A stretch of 34,797 bases of DNA, taken from assembly GCA_050694215.1 (NCBI GenBank), contig JBOGXB010000014.1, forward strand, positions 1 to 34,797, written 5' to 3'. Position numbers and translations under genes: made by a program. Positions 16,574 through 25,169 of the stretch are shown here, in pieces. The stretch's first letter is position 1; each line of letters starts with the position of its first letter. Below the pieces are notes generated by a model. It worked only from the letters and a program-made list of their open reading frames with translations, had not been told where the DNA came from and did no database searches. Source of the stretch: JBOGXB01 sp050694215. Lineage in GTDB: Bacteria; Actinomycetota; CADDZG01; WHSQ01.

Positions 16574-17505
16574 CTGCTGCATACCTACTTGCGGGCGAGC
16601 CCTTCCTCGCCGACGAGGCGCTCGACAAGATCAGACGCAACGAGTCCACGGATCCTCTGTCGGAGGTCACCTTCGATCCATCGAGCCAGGCTGCGGAGCT
16701 CGTTGAGGCGCTCGAGACCGCATCCCTGCTGGGGGACCGGCGCCTCGTCGTGATCAAGGATGCACAGGACCTGAAGAAGGAGCACGCGGAAGCGCTGTCC
16801 ACCTATCTCGAATCTCCGTCTCCGTCCTCGGTTCTCGTGCTGGTGGCGTCGGGGCGGACGAAGCTTGACGCAGTGGTGCGCACCAACGGGAGCGTCGTTG
16901 CATTGGAGGCCCCCAAGGGGAGGCGTCTCGTCGCGTGGCTCCGTGACAGGGCGAGAGGGCGCGGGCTGAAGGTGGACGAGAGGTCGGCCTGGGCGCTTGT
17001 GGATTCGGTGGGCAACGAGTTGCGCGACCTGGACGGGGCACTCGAGCAGCTCTCTACGGGAATCGGTCCCGGGGGCAACGTGGACGTCGCCACGGTGCGC
17101 TCCATGTTCGCCCGACTTGCGGACAAACGGATCTACGCGTTCACCGACGCAGTGGGTGATCGTAGGTTGCCAATCGCGACATCCACGCTGAGACGACTCC
17201 TCGACCAGGGCGACGAGCCCCTCGTTTTATTCGGCGCACTCGTGGCGCACGTCCGGCGTCTTCTCAGGGCCCGGCGCTACGCGGATCAAGGAGCGCGTGT
17301 CGTCGGTGATGCGCTCGGACTTCCCACCTGGCGCGCCGAGCGTATACAGAGGCAAGCTCGCTCCTTCACCGAGGACGAGCTCGTGGCCTCCATGAATGTT
17401 CTCGCTGAGACGGATGTGGAGATGAAGGGTGACTTTCCCTCGCCGGAAGGCGCCCTAGAACGCGCGGTCATCCGGATCGTGACGGGAACGTTTGGAGTTA
17501 GCTAG
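16570..17505 (+). CDS. holA: DNA polymerase III delta subunit
   Basis: HolA is the clamp-loader subunit that opens the beta sliding clamp. The 311-residue protein fits the usual length. ATG 16570 overlaps the preceding TGA; the longer frame upstream is a shadow of comEC. The family is divergent and lacks Walker motifs. Recognition rests on the N-terminal YLLAGEPFLADEALDKIR, the LLGDRRLVVIKDAQ segment, the three-domain length, and the C-terminal helical region with FGALVAHVRRLLRARRY. The position before rpsT and after comEC is the standard location in actinobacteria and many Firmicutes. The gene end overlaps the convergent rpsT by 8 nt. Confidence 0.93.
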   Translation: MTAAYLLAGEPFLADEALDKIRRNESTDPLSEVTFDPSSQAAELVEALETASLLGDRRLVVIKDAQDLKKEHAEALSTYLESPSPSSVLVLVASGRTKLDAVVRTNGSVVALEAPKGRRLVAWLRDRARGRGLKVDERSAWALVDSVGNELRDLDGALEQLSTGIGPGGNVDVATVRSMFARLADKRIYAFTDAVGDRRLPIATSTLRRLLDQGDEPLVLFGALVAHVRRLLRARRYADQGARVVGDALGLPTWRAERIQRQARSFTEDELVASMNVLAETDVEMKGDFPSPEGALERAVIRIVTGTFGVS

Positions 17506-17761
17506 AAGGGTTCAGTCGCCGTGCGAGACGAGACTTCTTGTTGGCGGCCGCGTTGCGGTGGATGACCCCTTTGGCCGCAGCCTGATCGAGAGCCTTCGCC
17601 GCAGTCTTGTAGGCGTCTTCGGCCGCGGCTCTGTCGTCGGACTCCGCAATCTCGGTGACCTTCTTGATCTGGGTCCTAAGCTCCGAGCGAGTGCTCTTGT
17701 TGCGCTGCCGGCGGACTTCGTTCTGGCGATTCCGCTTGATCTGACTCTTGATGTTAGCCAT
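17498..17761 (-). CDS. rpsT: 30S ribosomal protein S20
   Basis: S20 binds 16S rRNA early in 30S assembly. The 87-residue product is highly basic and begins with the diagnostic MANIKSQIKRNRQNEVRRQR. The central helices include KKVTEIAESDDRAAAEDAYK, and the C-terminus has GVIHRNAAANKKSRLARRLN. The length and the RNA-binding helical pattern match the family. An AGGAG lies about 17 nt upstream of ATG 17761. It is transcribed opposite to holA and lepA, with 109 bp to lepA, which must hold both divergent promoters. Confidence 0.98.
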   Translation of the reverse strand: MANIKSQIKRNRQNEVRRQRNKSTRSELRTQIKKVTEIAESDDRAAAEDAYKTAAKALDQAAAKGVIHRNAAANKKSRLARRLNPSS

Positions 17762-17870
17762 GCGCGATCTGCTTCGCTCCTGGTCGGGGATGAGGTGATA
17801 CAGGATAGCAGAGCATTGTTGACCGACCGGCGGCTTACTGCCTATCTCGCCAGGGGGTAGCTTCCTTCCG

Positions 17871-19685
17871 ATGGACCAACTACATCAACGCGCGATTGCG
17901 GTCATTGCACACATCGATCACGGGAAGAGCACGTTGTCGGACCGGCTGTTGCAGCTCACGGGCACCGTCTCCGACCGTGACATGCGCGAGCAGTTCCTCG
18001 ACCGCATGGATCTCGAGCGGGAGCGGGGGATCACGATCAAGGCGGCCGCCGTCCGTATGGAATACAAAGGCGCAGGCGGCGAGAGCTACCAGATCAACCT
18101 GATCGACACTCCGGGTCATGTCGACTTCGGCTACGAGGTCTCGCGCTCGCTCGCGGCATGCGACGGAGTCCTTCTTCTCGTCGACGCTGCGCAGGGGATC
18201 GAGGCCCAGACGCTCACCAACCTGTACATGGCCGTGGACGCGAACCTCGAGATCATCCCGGTCCTCAACAAGATCGATCTACCAGCGGCGCAGCCCGATA
18301 AGTACGCCGAGGAGTTGGCCACGCTAATCGGCTGTGACGCCTCCGACGTCTTCCGCATCTCCGCGAAGACGGGAGAGGGTGTGCCGGAGCTGCTCGAGGC
18401 CATTGTGCGGAGGATCCCACCACCCAGGGGCGATACGGAGGCTCCGTTGCGCGCCCTCGTCTTCGATTCGATCTACGACTCCTACCGGGGGGTGGTCGCT
18501 TACATCCGCGTGATCGACGGCCGCCTCGAGTCGCGCCGCCCAATCCACTTCATGGCGATGAGACTCGACGCCGAAGCGGACGAGATCGGGATCATGGCGC
18601 CCGACGCCACCCCGGTAGACGCGCTCGAGACGGGAGAGGTCGGCTACCTGATCTCGGGGACCAAAGATGTATCAATGGCCAAGGTCGGCGACACCGTCAC
18701 GTCGAAGAAGCATCCCGCCGAAAGGCCGCTTCCCGGGTATCGGGAACCAAAGCCGATGGTGTTCGCCGGGATCTATCCCATCGAGGGGGACGACTTCCCC
18801 CTGTTGCGTGACGCGCTGGAGAAACTCGAGCTCAACGACGCCGCGCTCGTCTACGAGCCCGAATCATCGAGCGCGCTCGGCTTCGGGTTCCGGTGCGGTT
18901 TCCTGGGGTTGCTTCACATGGAGATCGTGCGTGAACGACTGGAGCGGGAGTTCGGCCTCGAGCTGATCGCGACCGCACCATCGGTCGGCTACGAGGTCGA
19001 GCTCACCGACGGCAGCAGGAAGGTCGTTCGCAATCCCACCGACATGCCGGAGGCGGGCGAGATCAACGAGGTGTTCGAGCCTTACGTGTCGGTGATGATA
19101 GTGACGCCGACGGATTACGTGGGGACGATCATGCAGCTCTGTCAAGAGCGGCGGGGAGAGCTCAAAGAGATGCACTACCTGTCTCCTGAGCGCGTCGAGA
19201 TCCGTTACCACATGCCTCTCGGTGAGATCATCTTCGACTTCTTCGATCAGCTGAAGAGCCGGACGAAGGGGTACGCGTCGCTCGATTACGAGCCCGTCGG
19301 ATACAACACCTCCAACCTCGTACGCGTTGACGTTCTGCTGAATCAGCAGCCGGTCGATGCGTTCTCGACCATCGTTCACCGCGATAAGGCGTTCGACTAC
19401 GGAAAGACGATGACCGAGAGGTTGCGTCGACTGATCCCGAGGCAGCTCTTCGACGTGCCGATCCAAGCCGCGATCGGTTCCCGCGTGATCGCGCGCGAGA
19501 CGGTGCGGGCAAAGCGCAAGGATGTTCTTGCAAAGTGTTACGGGGGTGACGTGACTCGCAAGCGCAAGCTCCTCGAGCGACAGAAGGCTGGAAAGAGGCG
19601 TATGAAGCAGATCGGTTCGGTTGAAGTGCCCCAGTCGGCCTTCATAGAGGCACTGCGAGTAGACCAAGAAGTGAGCAGCAAATGA
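17871..19685 (+). CDS. lepA: Elongation factor 4 (LepA)
   Basis: LepA is a translational GTPase acting on the 70S ribosome, with reported roles in back-translocation and 30S biogenesis. The 604-residue length from ATG 17871 is typical. G1 is AHIDHGKST (13-21), the switch region has ERERGITIK, G3 is DTPGH, and G4 is NKID. The EF4-specific C-terminal domain follows domains II to V: GTIMQLCQERRGE, then YASLDYEPVGY, then CYGGDVTRKRKLLERQKAGK. The stop overlaps the ATG of hemW (ATGA), so the two are translationally coupled. Confidence 0.98.
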   Translation: MDQLHQRAIAVIAHIDHGKSTLSDRLLQLTGTVSDRDMREQFLDRMDLERERGITIKAAAVRMEYKGAGGESYQINLIDTPGHVDFGYEVSRSLAACDGVLLLVDAAQGIEAQTLTNLYMAVDANLEIIPVLNKIDLPAAQPDKYAEELATLIGCDASDVFRISAKTGEGVPELLEAIVRRIPPPRGDTEAPLRALVFDSIYDSYRGVVAYIRVIDGRLESRRPIHFMAMRLDAEADEIGIMAPDATPVDALETGEVGYLISGTKDVSMAKVGDTVTSKKHPAERPLPGYREPKPMVFAGIYPIEGDDFPLLRDALEKLELNDAALVYEPESSSALGFGFRCGFLGLLHMEIVRERLEREFGLELIATAPSVGYEVELTDGSRKVVRNPTDMPEAGEINEVFEPYVSVMIVTPTDYVGTIMQLCQERRGELKEMHYLSPERVEIRYHMPLGEIIFDFFDQLKSRTKGYASLDYEPVGYNTSNLVRVDVLLNQQPVDAFSTIVHRDKAFDYGKTMTERLRRLIPRQLFDVPIQAAIGSRVIARETVRAKRKDVLAKCYGGDVTRKRKLLERQKAGKRRMKQIGSVEVPQSAFIEALRVDQEVSSK

Positions 19686-20881
19686 TCGCCCACCCCGCCC
19701 CGGCACCTGAAGCTGTTTGGAACGGCCTGGGGGACGACGGGGTCTGGAAGGAGGAGCCGGGATTCGGTGTGTACGTGCACATCCCGTTCTGCGTCCATCG
19801 CTGCCACTACTGCGATTTCAATACCTACGAGGGGCTCGAGTCGTTGCACCGGCCGTACGTCGACGCGCTCGTGCGCCAGATCGAGGGGTGGCCCGGCTCC
19901 CATCCGGCGGCCACTTCGATCTTCTTCGGCGGCGGGACCCCAACCCTTCTCGACTCGAGAGAGCTCGGACGGGTCTTAGGCGCGATCGGCGCGCGCTTTG
20001 GTATCGCCCCCGGCTCGGAGATAACGGTGGAGGCCAACCCGGAAACGGTCGACCGGACGCGTTTCACCTCGTTGCTGGAGCATGGCTTCAACCGCGTCTC
20101 GATCGGTGTTCAATCCCTTGTCCCACACGTCCTGCGAGGTCTGGGCCGCACGCACTCGGTCCGGGACGCGCTGGACGCGATTACGGCGGCCCACGGTGCC
20201 GGGTTTACCAACATCAACGCCGACCTCATCTACGGGTCGCCGTGGGAGAGCCCAGAGGACTGGCGTGTCACGCTCGAGGCGGTGGTGGCAGCGCGGCCGG
20301 CTCACGTCTCTGCCTATGCACTGACAGTGGAGGAGGGCACGCCGCTCGCGACCCTGGTTAGGACCGGCCGGCTACGGGACGTCGATCCCGATGTTCAGGC
20401 CGACCGCCATGGCGTTGCGGAGTCGGTGCTCGACGCCGGAGGCTATGGCCGCTACGAGATCTCCAACTGGGCAATGCCGGGTCGCGCTTCGCGACACAAC
20501 GTCCTCTACTGGTGCGCTGGGGACTATCTGGGTTTTGGTGCCGGAGCCCATGCTCACGTCGACGGCCACCGGTGGTGGAACAGACGTCTTCCGCGCGACT
20601 TCATCGCGGCAGCGACCGCCGGCGAGCTGCCGGTGGCCGGGGAAGAGCGGCTCGACGCCGGGGCCCGGGCCGGAGAGGCCCTCATGCTCGGTCTGCGCCT
20701 CAGAGACGGCATCGACCTCGCCGGATTCGCTCACCGGTTCGGGGCGAGCGCGCTCGACGAACGCGCCCGCGACCTGGACAGCCTCATCTCGATGGGTTTG
20801 CTCGAGCGGGACGCGGGGCGGCTTCGATTGACGGTTCGAGGAACGCTGGTCGCCAACGACGCCCTTTGCCGCCTGCTATGA
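19682..20881 (+). CDS. hemW: HemW-type radical SAM heme chaperone
   Basis: HemW binds a [4Fe-4S] cluster and heme and delivers heme to target proteins; it was formerly annotated as oxygen-independent coproporphyrinogen oxidase. In the 399-residue protein, the cluster cysteines Cys37, Cys41 and Cys44 lie in YVHIPFCVHRCHYCDF. The glycine-rich FFGGGTPT segment and the ITVEANPETVD segment complete the radical SAM core. The C-terminal HemN-like domain follows (ELPVAGEERLDAGARAGEAL). The third Cys is followed by Asp-Phe as in HemW, without the extra Cys of HemN. The start overlaps the lepA stop and the stop overlaps the next start. Confidence 0.95.
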   Translation: MIAHPAPAPEAVWNGLGDDGVWKEEPGFGVYVHIPFCVHRCHYCDFNTYEGLESLHRPYVDALVRQIEGWPGSHPAATSIFFGGGTPTLLDSRELGRVLGAIGARFGIAPGSEITVEANPETVDRTRFTSLLEHGFNRVSIGVQSLVPHVLRGLGRTHSVRDALDAITAAHGAGFTNINADLIYGSPWESPEDWRVTLEAVVAARPAHVSAYALTVEEGTPLATLVRTGRLRDVDPDVQADRHGVAESVLDAGGYGRYEISNWAMPGRASRHNVLYWCAGDYLGFGAGAHAHVDGHRWWNRRLPRDFIAAATAGELPVAGEERLDAGARAGEALMLGLRLRDGIDLAGFAHRFGASALDERARDLDSLISMGLLERDAGRLRLTVRGTLVANDALCRLL

Positions 20882-21354
20882 CCGTTTACCTCGCGGTGAT
20901 CGGTGGAGATCCCGCTCCCGACGATCTTCTGAAGGTCGCGGAGGAGGTGGGCACCGCCATAGCGGAGCACGGCGCCTTTCTGGTCTGCGGCGGTTTGGGC
21001 GGGGTCATGGAGGCGGCGTGCCGCGGCGCCAAGAAGGCGGCAGGCACGACGATCGGCATCCTTCCATCGGCCGACCGGGCGCAGGCGAACGCGTATGTGG
21101 ACGTTGCCATCCCAACAGGCATGGGCGAGATGCGGAACGCCCTAATCATCCGGAGCGCCGACGCCGTGATCGCGATCGGAGGAGAGTTCGGCACGCTGTC
21201 CGAGATCGCCTTCGGCCTGAAGACCGGGAAGCCGGTGGTCGGTATAGCGGCGTGGGAGCTCTCGAAGCGGGGTCGGTTCTCGGAGGCGATCGTGCGCGCG
21301 GACGATGCTCGTAGTGCGGTGGACGCCGCTGTGAAGCTCTCCGGCGCCGTCTAG
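20878..21354 (+). CDS. TIGR00725-family LOG-like nucleotide-binding protein
   Basis: A 158-residue Rossmann-fold protein of the TIGR00725 / 'lysine decarboxylase-like' (LOG) group. ATG 20878 overlaps the hemW stop (ATGA). Motifs are VCGGLGGVMEAACRGAKKAG-like near 35-55, a GEMRNALII segment, and GGEFGTLSEIAFGLKTGKPV, which corresponds to the PGGxGTxxE signature with the Pro replaced. Characterised LOG proteins are phosphoribohydrolases acting on nucleotides. For the TIGR00725 branch the substrate is not established. The frame upstream of 20878 is a shadow of hemW. Confidence 0.88.
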   Translation: MTVYLAVIGGDPAPDDLLKVAEEVGTAIAEHGAFLVCGGLGGVMEAACRGAKKAAGTTIGILPSADRAQANAYVDVAIPTGMGEMRNALIIRSADAVIAIGGEFGTLSEIAFGLKTGKPVVGIAAWELSKRGRFSEAIVRADDARSAVDAAVKLSGAV

Positions 21355-21442
21355 CCCTCTGAACGACTTAGGGTGAAGTCTGCCTCGCCATGAAAGGTAA
21401 GGACTCTGACGTCGAGCCGACGCCCCCGGCCGGGAGGTGACG

Positions 21443-22045
21443 ATGACCGAGACGGTTCGCTTCCACTTCGATCCCATATGCCCATGGGCATGGCAGAGCT
21501 CCCGCTGGATTCGGGATGTCGCTCAGATCCGAGATATCACCGTCGACTGGCGGGTCTTCAGCTTGCAACTTACCCATGAAGGCAAGGACGATCCTCTGGC
21601 CGACCTGCATGTGAAAGGGACCCCGGCGTTGAGGACGCTGGCTCTCACTCGCCGTCGATTCGGGAACGAGGCTGTCGGGCGCACGTACGAGGCCATTGGA
21701 CGGCGCGTCCATGACGGCGACGAGGAGCTCGACACTGATGTCGTCCGCCGTTCGCTCGAGGACGTCGGCCTGGACCCGGGCCTCGTCGAGCAAGCGCTCG
21801 AAGACGACTCGACGATGGACGATGTGCGCGCCGACCACGATGCAGCGGTGACGGAGGTGGGTGCGTTCGGTGTACCGACGATCGTGCTGGGTTCGGGGCG
21901 CGGGCTCTTCGGTCCGGTCCTCGCCACCGCCCCTGCGCGTGAGGAAGCCGGGGAGCTGTGGGATCACGTGCGTTTTCTGATCGACGCGGATGGTTTCTAC
22001 GAGCTGAAGCGCGACAGGGATCGGGATCCGGGAGAGCGAGGTTAA
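21443..22045 (+). CDS. DsbA-like thioredoxin-fold protein (mycothiol-dependent nitroreductase type)
   Basis: ATG 21443 follows the strong GGGAGGTG site; a GTG at 21437 falls inside that site and is rejected. The 200-residue product has a DsbA-like fold (PF01323 type): FDPICPWAWQSSRW near the N-terminus, a helical insert, and GVPTIV with the cis-proline near residue 145. The redox motif is CPWA, so only Cys13 of the usual CxxC is present. Similar one-cysteine proteins in Actinomycetota are grouped with mycobacterial Rv2466c, a mycothiol-dependent reductase. The likely partner is mycothiol, as the genome class suggests; this is inference. The stop overlaps the stop of the convergent M15 gene. 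Confidence 0.8.
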   Translation: MTETVRFHFDPICPWAWQSSRWIRDVAQIRDITVDWRVFSLQLTHEGKDDPLADLHVKGTPALRTLALTRRRFGNEAVGRTYEAIGRRVHDGDEELDTDVVRRSLEDVGLDPGLVEQALEDDSTMDDVRADHDAAVTEVGAFGVPTIVLGSGRGLFGPVLATAPAREEAGELWDHVRFLIDADGFYELKRDRDRDPGERG

Positions 22046-23244
22046 GGGAACCGCACCCACTCGAAGTGCATGCCATCGGGTATCAGCCAGCGGCCTCCCC
22101 ATGTGAACCCGTGCTCCTCCATGATCTTCACGAGGCGCGGGTCCTGGTCCGGCCTTGTCCCATAGGCGTTGTCCCGGGCGTTCAGATCGACTGCAATGCC
22201 CCACGAGTGATGCGACAGACGGCCTTCGGGATCGCGGTTGATGAAGCGGGGACTGTAGCAACCGCCGAACTGAGGGACGTTGATGAGGTGGGCTAAACCT
22301 GCGCGCGCAACCTCTTGCAGCGCCGCTCGCAACTGAGTTGCTAGCGTTCGGTGACAGGTGACAGTTCCGACGATGGGAACTTCGATCTCTCGGATGTTGT
22401 GCCGGCGCCACACGGGATCTATGAGCAATGTGCCGTCCGGCTGGGGCCGAGCAGCGAACTCACCGAAGGTCTCCTTCAGCAGCATCTGAGACAGCACCGC
22501 GTCGCCGTGGCGAAGGTAGGGGGTCTCTCCCTTCGCACGGATGCGGAGTCCCTGACCGTCGGACAGCAACGATTCAATGCGTCGCTCGATGCGACGGCGG
22601 CTTGTCCGAGGGCTGAGTTGCAGCAGGACGAAGCGGTCCACTCGTTCCCACGATGCCGGTGGCACGCCTCCGACGACGATCTCGTAACCGCTCGCCGCGA
22701 CGTTGCTGATCGTCCCGGTAACCGCCAGCCTGCGATCCCGCATCCGGAGCAGGGAGACATCATCGGGTCCTCGTAAGCGCTCTGCGGTCGCCGACATGAT
22801 GGCTTCGCCCACTCCAAGCGAGACGATCGGATCCCGGTCGGCGGGCGGCACGAAGCGTGCATATTCCACCGGGTCGACCACTGCCGTCTCAACCGGCACG
22901 GCCAGTCCGGCCGCCGCCTCGCGCACGTAGTTACCGGAAGCGGTGGAGGTCGAGATCAACCAGTCGAGCCCCGCTTCCACCGTCGTGGCACCACGAACTC
23001 CGGGGGTCTTCTCCAGGACGTGCTCGGTTTGCGGGGGCAGGCCCGGAGACGATGCCCACACCAGCAGCAGCCGACTGGAGGCGCGGGCGGGGTCGGGAAC
23101 CTCCACGACGCGAGGAGGGGGGCGAGCATCCGTCGCTTCTGGAACAAACGAGGATGGGCTCTCTCCGAGCGCGAGCACCGCCACGCTGCCGCCGGCAATT
23201 CCGAACAGCGCGGCCAGCAGGAGGCCGATTACTCGAGTCGTCAT
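22042..23244 (-). CDS. Membrane-anchored M15 (VanY-like) D,D-peptidase, third gene of the sigma operon
   Basis: ATG 23244 overlaps the stop of the anti-sigma gene (ATGA) and gives 400 residues. One N-terminal helix (~4-27) anchors it with the rest outside. The C-terminal third is an M15-type zinc peptidase: SHHSWGIAVDLN supplies His346 and Asp353, and GMHFEW supplies His393; Glu395 may be catalytic. Such enzymes cleave D-Ala-D-Ala or related peptides of peptidoglycan. Residues ~150-260 carry a region with beta-rich segments (LAVTGTISNVAASGYEIVVG) that recalls extracytoplasmic domains of FtsX/MacB-type permeases. That similarity is my reading and is weak. The context suggests a wall-remodelling effector of the sigma circuit. 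Confidence 0.8.
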   Translation of the reverse strand: MTTRVIGLLLAALFGIAGGSVAVLALGESPSSFVPEATDARPPPRVVEVPDPARASSRLLLVWASSPGLPPQTEHVLEKTPGVRGATTVEAGLDWLISTSTASGNYVREAAAGLAVPVETAVVDPVEYARFVPPADRDPIVSLGVGEAIMSATAERLRGPDDVSLLRMRDRRLAVTGTISNVAASGYEIVVGGVPPASWERVDRFVLLQLSPRTSRRRIERRIESLLSDGQGLRIRAKGETPYLRHGDAVLSQMLLKETFGEFAARPQPDGTLLIDPVWRRHNIREIEVPIVGTVTCHRTLATQLRAALQEVARAGLAHLINVPQFGGCYSPRFINRDPEGRLSHHSWGIAVDLNARDNAYGTRPDQDPRLVKIMEEHGFTWGGRWLIPDGMHFEWVRFP

Positions 23245-25169
23245 CGAAGTGACCCGGCGATGCGGATGGCGGTGTCGATGTCCCACCCGGGAACGGCAAC
23301 CGCTCGATAGATGCGACCGTCGATCCATTCGAGCTCGCTGCGCTCGAAAGACCAGCGCGCGAGCGTGCCGTTCAGTCGAACGTTCACGAACTCCTCAGAA
23401 GATGGAGGAAGCTCGGATACCGATGCATCGTTCGTGATGCGGATCGTCGAGGCTTCGTATTCGGTCAGGGAGCGTCTGTAATAAGCAACGAGCTTGTTAC
23501 CTCTCGCGGAGCTCGAGAGCAGCATGGCTTCGGCTCCATAGCCGTCGGGCAGGTAGCTCGGACGTCGAACCAGGCTAGAGCCGTAGCCCTCTTTGGGCGT
23601 CACTCTCCGGATGGCGACACCTTGCTCTGTGAGCGTCTCGGGGGAGCTTCCGGCGACGCCAGCGGAATCGGCGACCTCGAGGAGATCAGATCGAGAGAGG
23701 TTGGACTCCAGCTGAAGGTGTACCGAACGCGAGTAGATGTCGACTCGTCTGGCGATGGTCCCGGTCGCCGGCTCGTAGAAGGCAGACGCGGCATTAGGGA
23801 GCTCGACCAGCTCGGAGCTGCTTTCGTACGCGTTCGCCAGCCCACCCGGAGGAGCGAAGGTGACCTTGAGCCACGTCATCCCACGCGCGTAGGTCAGCAA
23901 CCTGCGGCCTTCGTCTGTGACCCCGGCTCTGTACGGCTCGAGCCCGGCCGTGAACGACGGCGCGCCACGTCTCGCCACCATCTCAAACGCGCGCTGGGTG
24001 AATGAACCCGAACGGATCGTCCCACCGGTACGCGGCGCGAAGGTCCCCGGTGGGATCCGTTCTTCCTCTTGGAGAGCGGTCGCCTCGACGGAGAGAAGAA
24101 GCTCACCCGGGCGTTCCGCCGCGACGCCATTCCGCTCCGCCCACATGTCGCGTTCCGGCGACGACCCTGCCCTGACGTCAAAGCGCAGGGGGAACCAGGT
24201 CCCCTGGTCGATCCAAACCTGTACGCGGTCCAGCGGATGGAAGGGCCGCCACGATCCTCCCTGCTGCAGTGCGGCGACAAGGGGAGAGGCCTCTCCGTAG
24301 CTCAGCCCCACGCGGTGCGCTTCTCGTCCTGCGATGTTGCCGGCGCCGAGCACCTCCAGACCGTCGGCTCCGGCGATCGACTCGAGGGGGACGATTATGT
24401 CGGTGGGCAGGCTGCTGGCGCCATCGAAGGGCTGCCGTGTGACGACGGTTCGCTGCTCTACCCGCGGCTCGACGGCGCACGCAGGCAATGCAGCCGTCGG
24501 ACAGGTAGTCGGCTCCCTTATCCACCATTTGTTCGACTTCGCCACCATCTCGACGTCGTTGGCCGGCCATCTCCTGCCTGGATAGGGAGTCAGGTCACGG
24601 ACGTGCAGCCTTAGCTTCTCTGGTGCCTCGAACCACACCTCGGCCGAGAAGCTCCGCTCGGGCACGCTGGGATGCCATCCTCGTTCCTCGATCGAGAACA
24701 TGGCGTGATAGGTGGCGAGGGAGCGAGCGGCGGCCCTGATCCGTTGCGCGATCTCGCTCGCGCTCGCGATGTCGGCGGGTCGATTGCTCCAGGGTGCGGT
24801 GACCCCGACGAGGAGGACTGCCGCAATTGCCGCTGCGATCGCGGCGACACGGGCGCGCTCGGACCAGAGCTCGCGGGGGCTCATCGGAGCCTGAAGGCGG
24901 TCGAGCAGTCGCCTTCCCAGCAGCGATTCGCCCCTTCGAGGCCGAGCCGCGACGCTCGCCATGATCCTCTCTGTCAAATCCGGAACCGGCTGGGTCGGCT
25001 GCAACCTGACGGCTCGTCGGACCGACTGCAGCTCCCGCTCGTGCCTTCGGCACGCGGGGCACGCGATGAGGTGATCGTCGAGCGCGGATGCGGTCGACGC
25101 ATCGACCTCGCCATCGAGGCGGGCCGAGAGCTCGACGCGGGCTTGCGCGCAGGTGAGCTCAGCCTTCAC
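23241..25169 (-). CDS. Large membrane anti-sigma factor with zinc-finger domain
   Basis: GTG 25169 follows GAGGAGG and overlaps the end of the sigma gene, giving 642 residues. The N-terminal anti-sigma zinc-binding domain has His33-x3-Cys37-x2-Cys40 (DDHLIACPAC). After a cytoplasmic linker there is one membrane helix (~107-127). The long extracytoplasmic part (~130-642) resembles the LolA/MucB fold (EVWFEAPEKLRLHVRD; a matching late repeat of a DUF4367-like domain with PSYLPDGYGAEAMLL). It should hold the sigma factor at the membrane and release it on an envelope signal. At about 640 residues it is far longer than simple anti-sigma factors, so it may sense ligand directly. The signal is unknown. 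Confidence 0.85.
   Translation of the reverse strand: MKAELTCAQARVELSARLDGEVDASTASALDDHLIACPACRRHERELQSVRRAVRLQPTQPVPDLTERIMASVAARPRRGESLLGRRLLDRLQAPMSPRELWSERARVAAIAAAIAAVLLVGVTAPWSNRPADIASASEIAQRIRAAARSLATYHAMFSIEERGWHPSVPERSFSAEVWFEAPEKLRLHVRDLTPYPGRRWPANDVEMVAKSNKWWIREPTTCPTAALPACAVEPRVEQRTVVTRQPFDGASSLPTDIIVPLESIAGADGLEVLGAGNIAGREAHRVGLSYGEASPLVAALQQGGSWRPFHPLDRVQVWIDQGTWFPLRFDVRAGSSPERDMWAERNGVAAERPGELLLSVEATALQEEERIPPGTFAPRTGGTIRSGSFTQRAFEMVARRGAPSFTAGLEPYRAGVTDEGRRLLTYARGMTWLKVTFAPPGGLANAYESSSELVELPNAASAFYEPATGTIARRVDIYSRSVHLQLESNLSRSDLLEVADSAGVAGSSPETLTEQGVAIRRVTPKEGYGSSLVRRPSYLPDGYGAEAMLLSSSARGNKLVAYYRRSLTEYEASTIRITNDASVSELPPSSEEFVNVRLNGTLARWSFERSELEWIDGRIYRAVAVPGWDIDTAIRIAGSLR

Noticed and set aside
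15047..16582. Open frame of 511 residues on the minus strand
   Set aside because: Antisense to comEC; composition is Arg/His/Gly-rich with no domain.
17819..17848. TTGACC and TATCTC as a lepA promoter
   Set aside because: The -35 fits, but the -10 matches the consensus poorly and the spacer is 18 nt; too weak to list.
21390..21440. Possible 16-residue leader peptide before the DsbA-like gene
   Set aside because: The ATG has no well-spaced ribosome binding site, and the peptide has no run of regulatory codons.
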